Shown one piece after another: positions 30,613 to 39,811 of a stretch of DNA of 64,000 nucleotides (the first letter of the stretch is position 1; every line of letters begins with the position of its first letter). The stretch lies in assembly GCF_024679245.1 (NCBI RefSeq), contig NC_090176.1, forward strand, positions 51,901,615 to 51,965,614, read 5' to 3'. Made by a program: the position numbers and the translations under genes. Source of the DNA: Pseudorasbora parva. Lineage: Eukaryota > Chordata > Actinopteri > Cypriniformes > Gobionidae. The notes under the pieces were generated by a model. That model had not been told where the DNA came from. It saw nothing but the letters and a program-made list of their open reading frames with translations, and did not search any database.

Positions 30613-33600
30613 TACCCCCACCGCCCGACTCAGGCCGGGGAGCCGTCCGGCCTGCAGCCCCCCCCCCCCCATTTCTGGAGAGGAAGTCGGCCACAGCCAT
30701 CTGAGCACCCGGCCTGTGGACCACCTGGAACTTAAAAGGCTGAAGAGCTAGATACCAACGAGTGATCCGCGCGTTGGTATCCTTCATGCGGTGGAGCCAT
30801 TGGAGAGGAGCGTGGTCCGAACAGAGGGTGAACTCCCGCCCCAGAAGGTAGTAGCGGAGGGTGAGAACGGCCCACCTGATGGCAAGGCACTCTTTTTCGA
30901 TGGTGCTGTACTTAGCCTCTCTCTTCGAGAGCTTACGGCTAATGTACAGCACCGGCCGCTCTCCCCCCTCCACCTCCTGGGCCAGGACTGCGCCCAGCCC
31001 CCTGTCCGACGCGTCAGTCTGCAACAGAAAAGGGAGAGAAAAGTCAGGGGAGTGTAACAGCGGCCCGCCACATAGAGCAGCCTTAACTCGGGTGAAGGCC
31101 TGCTGGCACGGCTCCGTCCATTGGACCGTATCTGGTAGCCCCTTTTTAGTAAGGTCAGTCAGAGGGCTGGTGAGGTCCGAATAATTTGGAATAAACCGTC
31201 TATAATATCCCGCCAGCCCCAAGAACTGCCTTACCTCCTTTTTGGTCTTGGGCCTCGGACAGGTTGCAATTGCGGCGGTCTTATCAATTTGGGGACGCAC
31301 CTGCCCATGACCCAAGTGGAAGCCCAGATACCTTACCTCCACCCGCCCAATTGCACACTTCTTCGGGTTGGCCGTGAGCCCCGCTCCCCTCAACGACCTC
31401 AAGACCGCCCGGACATGCTGCATATGCCGCTGCCAATCGTGACTGTAAATCACGATATCGTCCAGATAGGCAGCAGCATATGCGGCATGGGGACGCAAAA
31501 TCCTGTCCATGAGTCGCTGAAAGGTAGCGGGTGCCCCGAACAAGCCGAAGGGAAGCGTGACGAATTGGTGCAATCCGAACGGCGTGGTGAAGGCCGTCTT
31601 TTCTTTGGACAATGGAGACAAGGGGATCTGCCAATAGCCCTTCGTTAAGTCCAATGTCGAATAAAATCGAGCCGTGCCCAGCCGATCAAGCAACTCGTCA
31701 ACCCGCGGCATTGGATACGCGTCGAATTTCGACACTGCGTTCACCTTGCGGTAGTCCACACAGAACCTGACCGAGCCGTCGGTTTTAGGAACTAAAACGA
31801 TCGGGCTCGCCCAGTCACTGTTGGACTCCTCTATTACTCCCATATCGAGCATTGCCCCTAATTCTTCCTGAACTACTTTTTTCTTGTGTTCAGGTAAGCG
31901 ATACGGCCGGCTGCGAACTACCACGCCCGGCTCGGTCTCGATATGGTGCTGAATTAAGTCGGTACGTCCCGGTAGGGGCGAGAACACGTCGGCGAATTCC
32001 GCCTGTAGCTTTGAGAGATCAGTGAGTTGGGACGGTGAGAGGTGATCTCCCCCAGGGGCCAATGCGACCGATTGTGCTTTGATGCTCGCTTCTGGCCCGA
32101 GATCATCCTCTCCCCCGATCACCGTCGCCAACAACACTGATTCCACCTCATTCCATTTTTTCAGGAGGTTGAGGTGATAAATTTGCCGTGCCCCGTTCCT
32201 ATCGGACCGTATCACTTCATAATCGAGGTCTCCCACCTGTCGTGCGACCTCAAACGGCCCCTGCCACTTCGACATTAATTTAGAGCTCGATGTAGGGAGT
32301 AATACGAGCACTTTCTCTCCCGGTGTAAATTTGCGTAGTCTCGTACCCCTGTTATACGACCGGCTTTGGCGGTCCTGGGCTTGCAACAAATTCTCCCTAG
32401 ATAGCCGCCCCAAGGTGTGGAGTTTTGTTCGCAAGTCCAGCACATATTGAATTTCGTTTTTGGCCAAAGAAGGTCCCTCCTCCCAAGTCTCTCGTAGGAC
32501 GTCCAGCACCCCCCGGGGCTGTCGTCCGTAGAGAAGCTCGAAGGGGGAAAACCCCGTGGAGGCTTGTGGGACCTCCCGCACAGCGAATAAGAGGGGTTCT
32601 AACCACCGATCCCAATTTTTGGCGTCTTCCTGTACGAATTTACGGATCATGGATTTAAGAGTGCGATTAAATCGTTCGACCAAGCCGTCTGTTTGTGGGT
32701 GATAGACGCTTGTCCGAATCGATTTGATGCCCAATAACCCGTATAATTCGCTTAGCGTGCGTGACATAAACGCCGTGCCTTGATCAGTGAGGATTTCCTT
32801 CGGAATCCCCACTCGGGAGATTAAACGAAACAGTGCGTCCGCAACACTCTTCGCCGAGATGTTGCGGAGAGCCACTGCTTCCGGATATCGCGTTGCGTAG
32901 TCCACGATAACTAGCGCAAAACGATGTCCGCGTGCGGATCGCTCTAATGGCCCGATGAGGTCCATCGCAATTCTCTCGAAGGGGACCTGCATTAATGGAA
33001 GGGGGCGCAATGGCGCTTTTGGGGAGGCCAGTGGATTCACCAACTGACATTCAGGACAAGACGCGCACCACCTGCGCACATTGTCGTGAATGCCTGGCCA
33101 AAAAAATCGGGTCATTAAACGATTCAGCGTGGCCGCCTGTCCCAGGTGGCCCGCCATTGGGTTAGAATGAGCCGCCTGGAAAAGCATTTCCCGGCGGCTC
33201 TTTGGTACTAACAACTGGGTTGTATCTACCTTTGTCTGAGCGTCTTGGGTCACTCGATACAACCTGTCCTTAATTATGGCAAAATAAGGATACGTGACGG
33301 GCAGGGCGGGTTGAAGGGACTGACCGTCGATAGTGCGGACCTGTTGGAAAGCATGTTTTAGGGTATCGTCCTGAGACTGCTCCAGAGGAAAGTCATCGCG
33401 GTCCGAGAGAATCAGTCTCTCGACCCCGCTCGGTTCCTCTGAAGCCGTTTCCGAGGGCCCCGTATCAGTCTCGCCAACCTGCACCCGCACCGCCCCGTTC
33501 CTAGCCTGGCTCCCCCAAGCGGCATCCGCGCATATCGACCCCAATAACGCCGGAAAGGCGGGCCAATTCGTCCCCAGAATTAGCGGATGCCGGAGGTGGG

Positions 33601-34099
33601 GACTAACCGCCACCTCAACACTATGATTTTCTCCCCTGAACTGAATCGTGACTGGTACAAGCGGATATTCCACCACATCCCCGTGCACACACCGCACCTT
33701 AACCATGCGGCTTGTATCCAATGCCCCAGGCTGCATCAGGCTTTGATGGATCGAGGTTTGGTTACATCCTGAATCCACCAAGGCCTGATATGTACCCCCC
33801 TTGATACTCACAGGAACTTGGTACTCTCCTGCTTGATCAGGGGTGGTCCGCTGGACGTCCGGGACCCGGATCATTGTCCCGATATCCATCATTGGACATC
33901 GGTCCACAAAATGGTCCGGGTCACCGCACCGCCAGCAGGCCAGCCCAGGCCTGCCCGCCGCCCCTGCGGCGGGGAGTGGGTTGGAATATGAGCGCGGAGG
34001 GGGGGGTGGAACCGGAACCGATATCCCCGCCCGACCCCAGCAGCCCCGCCCCCCTGGGCGGGGCCCTCGAACTCCCGTATTGCCCTGGGCCCATTCCAC
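30368..34099 (-). CDS. pol: Gypsy Pol (protease-integrase-RT-RNase H)
   Basis: A 1243-codon open frame without an ATG at its start (GTG at 34099), overlapping gag by 179 bases in the +1 frame. In order: CCHC knuckle CWRCGDPDHFVDRC (55-68); aspartic protease VDSGCNQTSIH (D109); integrase zinc finger H311, H318, C348, C351; integrase core D380, D439 and E475, with 35 residues between the last two; reverse transcriptase DLTKGYWQ (817-824) and YLDD (878-881); RNase H TDASDRGLGA (D1029), E1070 and D1095. All catalytic residues are visible. The real domain ends near FLSRN (1139-1143). After that the frame passes a poly-G tract and runs on into the 3' LTR to stop at 30368, so about 80 residues are LTR-encoded. 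Confidence 0.9.
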   Translation of the reverse strand: MEWAQGNTGVRGPRPGGRGCWGRAGISVPVPPPPPRSYSNPLPAAGAAGRPGLACWRCGDPDHFVDRCPMMDIGTMIRVPDVQRTTPDQAGEYQVPVSIKGGTYQALVDSGCNQTSIHQSLMQPGALDTSRMVKVRCVHGDVVEYPLVPVTIQFRGENHSVEVAVSPHLRHPLILGTNWPAFPALLGSICADAAWGSQARNGAVRVQVGETDTGPSETASEEPSGVERLILSDRDDFPLEQSQDDTLKHAFQQVRTIDGQSLQPALPVTYPYFAIIKDRLYRVTQDAQTKVDTTQLLVPKSRREMLFQAAHSNPMAGHLGQAATLNRLMTRFFWPGIHDNVRRWCASCPECQLVNPLASPKAPLRPLPLMQVPFERIAMDLIGPLERSARGHRFALVIVDYATRYPEAVALRNISAKSVADALFRLISRVGIPKEILTDQGTAFMSRTLSELYGLLGIKSIRTSVYHPQTDGLVERFNRTLKSMIRKFVQEDAKNWDRWLEPLLFAVREVPQASTGFSPFELLYGRQPRGVLDVLRETWEEGPSLAKNEIQYVLDLRTKLHTLGRLSRENLLQAQDRQSRSYNRGTRLRKFTPGEKVLVLLPTSSSKLMSKWQGPFEVARQVGDLDYEVIRSDRNGARQIYHLNLLKKWNEVESVLLATVIGGEDDLGPEASIKAQSVALAPGGDHLSPSQLTDLSKLQAEFADVFSPLPGRTDLIQHHIETEPGVVVRSRPYRLPEHKKKVVQEELGAMLDMGVIEESNSDWASPIVLVPKTDGSVRFCVDYRKVNAVSKFDAYPMPRVDELLDRLGTARFYSTLDLTKGYWQIPLSPLSKEKTAFTTPFGLHQFVTLPFGLFGAPATFQRLMDRILRPHAAYAAAYLDDIVIYSHDWQRHMQHVRAVLRSLRGAGLTANPKKCAIGRVEVRYLGFHLGHGQVRPQIDKTAAIATCPRPKTKKEVRQFLGLAGYYRRFIPNYSDLTSPLTDLTKKGLPDTVQWTEPCQQAFTRVKAALCGGPLLHSPDFSLPFLLQTDASDRGLGAVLAQEVEGGERPVLYISRKLSKREAKYSTIEKECLAIRWAVLTLRYYLLGREFTLCSDHAPLQWLHRMKDTNARITRWYLALQPFKFQVVHRPGAQMAVADFLSRNGGGGAAGRTAPRPESGGGGMWQGGRGSARSAAGERAAGQAVREWVGSRLITPVSCSSNERGEGIKHQWNRRSRRERARTVDAKPPLQRLSYRKPEVPTRK
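30613..30640 (-). promoter_or_regulatory. Purine-rich tract beside the 3' LTR
   Basis: Read on the minus strand, GGGCGGTGGGGGTA directly precedes the LTR start. Its place and purine content fit the polypurine tract that primes plus-strand DNA synthesis. Confidence 0.5.
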
Positions 34100-34934
34100 C
34101 CCGACCTCTGGGGGGAATACGAGGGGGCCCTGGAGGGCGGGACCTAGGGAGAGGGACAGGAGGAGAAGGAGAGACAGAGGGGGGAGAGAAAGAGGGAGAA
34201 GTTAAACGGGGTTCGCCGACCCCTGGGCACGCCACCAGATGGTCCTCCGCCAGGTTGATGGCCGTCGTCAGCGACGTGGGCCGGTGGCACTGGACCCACT
34301 CGGCGGTCTTCTTGGGAAGCCGAGCGATGAACTGTTCCAGTACCACCAGATCGACGATGTGGTCCACGTCGCTTCCACCGGCCAATAGCCATTTGCGGCA
34401 GGCGTCCCGGAGCTGGTGGGCCATCGCGAAGGGCCGGCCGGTCTCCCCCCACTCAAGCGAGCGGAAACGCTGACGGTGTTGTTCGGGGGTCCGACCGACC
34501 CGCTGAATGATGGCCCTCTTCAGATCGTCATAATCCAGGAGGTTCGCCACCGGCAGTTGTTGGGCGGCCGCCTGGGCTTCTCCGCTGAGCAATGGAATAA
34601 GGCGCACCGGCCACTGTGCCCGGGGCCACCCGCAGGCCTCCGCCGCTTTCTGAAAAAGGTCTATGAAGGCCTCGGGATCGTCCTGTGGCCCCATCTTGTG
34701 TAGGGGCACGTGGACCGGTGCGCTGGCGAGCCCGGCGGCTTCGGTGTGAACCTCCCGGTCTATCCAGCTCCGGAACCTCTCGCGGTCCTCTTGCTGGCCG
34801 CGGACGATGGCCTCGAATCGACGCTCCTGGTCCGCCCGCAGCTCCAGCATGGCCTGATGTTGATTCTGGTGGAGGGCCGCGAGAGAGGTGATAATGTCCG
34901 CAAACGGCGTGGCGGAGGGCGTTGGAGTAGTCAT
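33921..34934 (-). CDS. gag: Gypsy Gag (SCAN-like capsid)
   Basis: 337 residues from a true ATG at 34934. An N-terminal helical, Gln/Arg/Glu-rich region (about 15-65) is followed by a capsid-like domain at about 85-235 with PEAFIDLFQKAAEACGW, a LIPLLSGEAQ stretch, FRSLEW, LRDACRKWL and VVLEQFIARLP. This pattern matches the SCAN domain of vertebrate zinc-finger proteins, which is thought to derive from a Gmr1-like Gypsy capsid. The C-terminal third is Pro/Gly/Arg-rich. Gag ends before any zinc knuckle; the knuckle lies in the overlapping pol frame one base forward. It would assemble the intracellular particle. A C8 run (minus strand, 33999-34006) near the overlap may be the frameshift site or an indel. 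Confidence 0.85.
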   Translation of the reverse strand: MTTPTPSATPFADIITSLAALHQNQHQAMLELRADQERRFEAIVRGQQEDRERFRSWIDREVHTEAAGLASAPVHVPLHKMGPQDDPEAFIDLFQKAAEACGWPRAQWPVRLIPLLSGEAQAAAQQLPVANLLDYDDLKRAIIQRVGRTPEQHRQRFRSLEWGETGRPFAMAHQLRDACRKWLLAGGSDVDHIVDLVVLEQFIARLPKKTAEWVQCHRPTSLTTAINLAEDHLVACPGVGEPRLTSPSFSPPSVSPSPPVPLPRSRPPGPPRIPPRGRGGMGPGQYGSSRAPPRGAGLLGSGGDIGSGSTPPSALIFQPTPRRRGGGQAWAGLLAVR

Positions 34935-34958
34935 GGCGGCGGCGCGGTCCTACTTCCT

Positions 34959-34976
34959 TCCCGGGTTTCGGCACCA
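34959..34976 (-). promoter_or_regulatory. Primer-binding site for tRNA-Phe
   Basis: One base inside the 5' LTR, the minus strand reads TGGTGCCGAAACCCGGGA. This is complementary to the 3' end of vertebrate tRNA-Phe (ending CCCGGGTTTCGGCA plus CCA) over all 18 bases, as I recall that tRNA. Confidence 0.75.
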
Positions 34977-34977
34977 C

Positions 34978-35359
34978 TGTAGCAAAGTTCGATATGATAA
35001 GGAAGGAAGAGGACAAGGGGTCGGCTGGACGGTTGATGCTGTATCTTTATTAAACTCAATATCTTTGCCAACACACACTGTGGTGTGGTATCTCAATGAA
35101 CAACGATCGCTCAGTCACTTCCGGGTCGGCACTTCCGGCTTCCGGTAACTCAGTCTCTGTAAGGGGGGTTTGGCATCAACCGTCCGGGCTCTCTCTCTCC
35201 TCGATCTCCGGTTCCACTGATGTTTTATCCCCTCTCCGCGCTCATTACTAGAACAAGAGACAGGTGTTATTAATCTGCTTCCAACCCACTCACGTACCGC
35301 TTGTCCCGCGGCTCTCTCTCCCGCTGCAGACCTCGCTGAACCATGCCCCCCTTGCCACA
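34978..35359 (-). repeat. 5' LTR of the Gypsy element
   Basis: 382 bases, one mismatch to the 3' LTR. It should contain the promoter; the same AATAAA-type signal is present. No obvious TATA box is recognised. Confidence 0.95.
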
Positions 35360-35364
35360 CCATC

Positions 35365-36270
35365 ATAATAATAACAACATTTGTATCAATAATGATAATG
35401 CCAACAGTAATAACAGTAATAATAATAATATCAATACTAGATGACGAGGATAAAAATGCTTTTTGGTGAATTATTCCTTTAAAGCCTGTGAATGTGTGGA
35501 GACCAGCCATCTTCTGATAAATCCTGCACATCTGTGCCTGTTCTGGAGAAAACGCTCCTTCCTCAACATGACATCATGACTTTGCGTAAACATACACGCC
35601 ACTTTCTAAAGGCAAGATACGGCACGTACAGCGGGCCAAAATTAAACATCCGACCGACCGAACGTCTATCCGACCGTCTTGTACTTTGAGCGTCTGACGG
35701 AGCGAGTGACCCACGCGACGACCTGACGTGACGTCAACGTCTTGAAATTATGTCTTTTTTACCGTTTATATATCCAAGCTGATGTGTAAAGATTATACAT
35801 TGACACTGCATGCACAAAATACATATATATATACCTAAAATAATACTCAGCCATTTCCTGCTGCACTTCCCTGAATAAGCCTTTAAAGATGTTGTAGGCT
35901 ATTTTAAGTCTTTCTTAGTGATTAACTGAAAAAGCTTGTATATCATGACTTTCTCTGTTTTCCATGACAAAAGGAGCTAATGTTTCAAACTTTTTAACAT
36001 CAGACTCACCTATTTTAACTGTACAGCCATGCAGTGGGCTACTGTTAATTAATGTCTTTGTATTTTTCCATATTATTTTATGTATATGTACGTTATATAA
36101 TTTGCATGTTAGCTCTTTTAAAAAATTGTCAAACAGATTAATTTTATATTGTTTGTCATTGTTTTACAAGTAAGAGTTAAAAATTATATGTTAACGAGTT
36201 TTAATTTGTAAAGCTTCAATGTAATGGGACCATGCGGTCATTAATTGTCCATTTACTTTCTATGGTAGTA
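35365..36270. other. AT-rich, no gene recognised
   Basis: Starts with AAT/TAATAA-type low complexity beside the Gypsy element. A CCGACCGACCG cluster lies near 35650-35680. The rest is AT-rich and non-coding. Confidence 0.4.
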
Positions 36271-36283
36271 ACACATTGACCCC

Positions 36284-36705
36284 CTTCAGGGGTCGCCACA
36301 GCGAATCATCTGCCTCCATCTGTTCCTATCCTCTGTATCCTCTTCTCTCAGACCGACTACCTTCATGTCCCCCTTCACTACATCCACAAACCTCCTCTTT
36401 GGTCTTCTTTTTGACCTCCTGTCTGGTAGCTCTAACCTCAGCATCCTTTTACCAATAATAATAATAATAATTATTATTATTATTCACTATATATATCCAA
36501 TATATTCACTCTCCCTCCTCTGAACATGTCCAAACCATCTCAACCTGGCCTCTCTAACTTTGTCTCCAAAACATCTCACATGTGCTGTCCCTCTGATGTA
36601 CTCATTCCTGATCCTATCCATCCTCGTCACTCCCAAAGAGAACCTCAACATCTTCAGTTCTGCTACCTCTAGCTCTTCCTCCTGTCTTTTCCTCAGTGAA
36701 ACTGT
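36284..36705 (-). pseudogene. 3' end of an RTE-like LINE, split by a microsatellite
   Basis: Read on the minus strand, one part gives LGVTRMDRIRNEYIRGTA, VRCFGDKVREARLRWFGHV and QRRE. The other gives RMLRLELPDRRSKRRPKRRF, VDVVKGDMKVVG and REEDTEDRNRWRQMIRCGDP, then TGA at about 36284. These words are typical of the reverse-transcriptase C-terminus of fish RTE-type LINEs. An AT-rich (AAT/ATT)n stretch at 36452-36510 separates the two parts. The upstream part of the LINE is absent. Confidence 0.65.
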
Positions 36706-36719
36706 CTAAATAACACAAT

Positions 36720-37295
36720 GAGTAAGGTTAAGATTATTCAATAAACACATTGTTTATTTTTACCATGATTTTGTCTCCGTCCTTCTGATATTTCCTCTGC
36801 TGACTTCACTGACTCGTGGGCTGGTATCTTAATGAGTTAACATAAGCTGTTGATGTATTGGAATATAAAAAATTTACTTTTCTGAACTTATGCAGAGAGA
36901 GAGAGAGCTCATGTCAACTCAACACTGGCACTCAAATTATGATTAAAGTTATTCAACTAATTATACAAACAAAATTTATGAATTAGGTTTTATTTAATTC
37001 TATAAACTATAATACTGATCTGCCAACATTGTCGCTCTATGATAAATTAAAATAAGCTGATAACATCACTGTTTACTCCAGAACGACACAATCGTGATTG
37101 TAAAAGCGCGATATAAATAAAGTTGATTGAACACTGGATCTAACATGCATTTTCACTGTGTCTCATCTTGTAATCATAGGGGCATAAAGTGATTTGCAGC
37201 TTATGGTTATAATGGATTATAGTCGTTTAAAATCCTTGTTAATGTACATAAAGACTTCATCCTAGTCTGTAAGATTGTATATTGTAATATTAGAA
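36720..37295. other. No gene recognised
   Basis: AT-rich non-coding sequence with a short GA run near 36897. Confidence 0.4.
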
Positions 37296-37594
37296 ACATA
37301 GGGAATGCATCAACGTCACTTTTCCGCCGGAAAACGCCCCCAGCGTTTCCCTCTTAAAGCAGAAGCAGCAGCAGGTTGGTGGTTTGAGTGTGAAAATTGC
37401 ACGCTATTATCAAGTCCGTCTCAAGCTCAGAACAGCGGTGTCCATTTTTATTATAGAGTCTGGGATCGTGACGTAAGCAGCGCAATGCATTTTGGGACTT
37501 TAGGCCACTGAAGCCGCTGTCGATACTGTGTTGTATAGGAAATTGACGCTTTTAGTTCTAAAAGTAGAACTAATTCAGCTAAAAAAAAGTTACA

Positions 37595-37637
37595 ATGGTG
37601 AACGTGTGTTGTGTCATTAACTGCCATAATCGCAAAT
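37595..37637 (+). pseudogene. THAP-type exon start, cut off by a LINE
   Basis: ATG at 37595 begins MVNVCCVINCHNRKS. Met, then closely spaced Cys-x3-Cys-type residues and Asn-Arg, is the usual THAP N-terminus. The 3' tail of the LINE at 37634 onward interrupts it, so the rest of the zinc finger is missing here. Confidence 0.45.
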
Positions 37638-38990
37638 CAGAATCAGAAAGAGCTTTATTGCCAAGTGTGCTTTCACACACAAGGATTTTTTTTTGGTGCT
37701 GAAGCTTCCAGTGCACATAAACAATACAATACAACACGCTAATAAAAAATTCTAAAGGTCACGGTTACGTTTAGTCAGAAGACATAGATTATGAGCATTT
37801 ACAGTATTTTGGTGGTAAGAATAAATATAAATAATAAATAATATAAGTAATCACCTGAGTTTAGGAGATATTGCACTAAAAATTGGGAATAATTGCACTT
37901 ACAGGCATTTGCCTTGGGGGGGGGGGGGGGGGGGGGGGGGCTTTAACTGTTCAAGAGGGAAATGGCCTGTGGGAAGAAGCTGTGCCTAGATGTTCTAGTG
38001 GCCAGTGATCGGAGTCGCCGTCCTGACGGTAACAGTTCAAACAGGAGGTGTCCGGGGTGAGTGGAGTCTGTGATGATTTTACCCGCTCTCTTCCTCACTC
38101 TGGAAGAGTACAGGTCCTGGAGGGCTGGCAGTTTGGCACCAATAATCCTCTCTGCAGTCCGGATGGTACGTTGCAGTCTCCTGATGTCTGATTTGGTAGC
38201 TGAACCAAACCAGACAGTGATGGAGGTGCATATAACCGACTCAATGACAGCTGAGTAGAACTGAATCAGCAGGTCCTGTGGCAGGTTGAACTTCCTCAGC
38301 TGACGAAGGAAGTACAGTCTCTGCTGAGCCTTTTTCACATTGGAGTCAATGTGATTGTCCCACTTCAGGTCCTGAGAGATGGTAGTTCCCAGGAACCTGA
38401 ATGACTCCACTGCGTCCACAGTGCTGTTCATGATGGTGAGTGGGGGGAGTGCTGGGATGTTCCTCCTGAAGTCCACTATCATCTCCACCGTTTTGAGCGC
38501 ATTCAGCTCAAGGTTGTTATAACTGCACCAGACAGCCAGCTGTTCAACCTCCAGTCTGTAAGCAGACTCGTCACCGTTCTGGATAAGGCCGATGACAGTG
38601 GTGTCATCTGCAAATTTCAGAAGCTTGACAGAGGAGTCTTTAGAAGTGCAGTCATTGGTGTACAGGGAGAAGAGCAGTGGGGAGAGAACGCACCCCTGGG
38701 GGGCACCAGTGCTGATTGTAAGAGTGCTGGATGTGAGTTTACCCAGTCTCACTCGCTGCTGCCGGTCTGTCAGGAAGCTAGAGATCCATTGACAGATTGA
38801 GGATGGTATGGAGAGCTGGGTCAGTTTGGCTGTGAGGAGATCAGGCATGATGGTATTAAAGGCCGAACTGAAGTCCACAAATAGGATCCTTGCATAGGTC
38901 CCAGGTCTGTCGAGATGTTGCAGGATATAATGCAGTGTAATAAATGGAGTGTGATTGTTTAGCTTTCCCTCCTGGAAAAAGCACATTGGG
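37634..38990 (-). mobile_element. 5'-truncated L2/CR1-like LINE
   Basis: Minus-strand LINE end. The 3' tail reads GGCAATAAAGCTCTTTCTGA followed by TTCTGATT repeats. The 3' UTR contains a run of about 25 C (plus-strand G, 37916-37940). The 5' end is truncated at about 38987, within the reverse transcriptase. No target-site duplication is found. Confidence 0.75.
37943..38986 (-). pseudogene. LINE reverse transcriptase, C-terminal two thirds
   Basis: About 347 codons remain open. Visible motifs are LFVDFSSAFN (35-44), GAPQGCVLSPLLF (94-106), KFADDTT (124-130) and a LGTTISQDLKWDNHI block, as in the Jockey/CR1/L2 group. The endonuclease and the first RT motifs are missing because of 5' truncation, so the frame has no proper start. 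Otherwise it shows no internal stop. Confidence 0.8.
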
Positions 38991-39088
38991 TCTCATTCGT
39001 GAACTTTAGGACACAGACACTATCAGCGAATGTGTAGTAGTGTAGGTAGACGTAAAAACTTGTGTTAGATAGTTAAAAACACATTCTA

Positions 39089-39235
39089 ATGGTGTACGCT
39101 TGCTGTGTTATGGACTGCTATAGCCGCTCTCATGAACTGCATGGGGGAAAAAACCCTCAAATGACGCACATATTTTCAGTTTACCAGCTTGGAAACCTCA
39201 ATGAAAAAACAGCTTACCCAAAAGGTGTCTTTATA
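39089..39235 (+). pseudogene. Second THAP-type exon start
   Basis: ATG at 39089 begins MVYACCVMDCYSRSHELHGG, followed by KNPQMTHIFSVYQLG. The Cys spacing and the later aromatic-containing strand resemble a diverged relative of the exon at 37595; the 90 bases upstream of the two ATGs also look alike. The later Cys and His of the finger are absent. Confidence 0.35.
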
Positions 39236-39469
39236 AATTGTGTTTATTTGTTATTCATAACAGATATTACAGATGTATGATTTCTGAACCGCATATGCGT
39301 ACGCCGTAAATAATGTAAACACATCTGGACAATCTTCATTGCTTCTCTCAGTAGAAGGAATCTTGTACTTGCACCTTTTAAGTCCAGTAAAACTGTTTAG
39401 TACTGTAGGCTAAAGTTGCGTTCACAATTCAAATCATTTCAAAGCTAAATTACGGGCCATACTCTCATA

Positions 39470-39560
39470 TGTTTTCCCTTATGATTTACGTTACGCTATG
39501 GAATTGCGCATAGACGACCGTATGCGATAGGAAAGTGCGATAGACGACCGTATGGTTTCT
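39470..39560. repeat. Short direct repeat GCGATAGACGACCGTATG
   Basis: Two near-identical copies about 32 bases apart (39506 and 39538). No coding meaning is seen. Confidence 0.6.
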
Positions 39561-39811
39561 GATTGTATGAAATGAGATGAATATGTGCAATGTCCTGGCA
39601 TTACGACTGAGTGCTCATGTACGCAAGAGATTCAAATATTAGTACATTCATTCCGAGTGAGTGCAAGCAGTTCTTAAAAAGTATTAACGTCAATACATTG
39701 TTTTTTTTTCTCTAGTGATTCGAATTTGTTATCATTGTACGCTCCTGAGCGTGACCTAACATGGCAGCGACTGCCCAGAATGCAACGCGCAGCGACGTTG
39801 ATTCCCAGACT

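Larger units (their letters stand above)
30231..35359 (-). mobile_element. Complete Ty3/Gypsy LTR retrotransposon, Gmr1 type
   Basis: 5,129 bases, minus strand. Two 382-bp LTRs differ at one position, and CCATC flanks both ends (30226-30230, 35360-35364). A tRNA-Phe primer site, a gag frame and an open pol frame lie between. The pol order is zinc knuckle, protease, integrase, reverse transcriptase, RNase H, whereas ordinary Ty3/Gypsy elements have integrase last. This order is the published hallmark of Gmr1-like elements of fish and other deuterostomes. No envelope gene is seen. One LTR difference means a very recent insertion. Confidence 0.92.

Noticed and set aside
30523..35016. Many open frames on both strands between 30.5 and 35.0 kb
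   Set aside because: Shadows of gag and pol caused by GC-rich codons; only the two frames with domains are kept.
35115..35531. 138-codon minus frame beginning outside the Gypsy 5' LTR
   Set aside because: The second half is simply the open LTR frame also found at the pol end; the first part is AT-rich flanking sequence.
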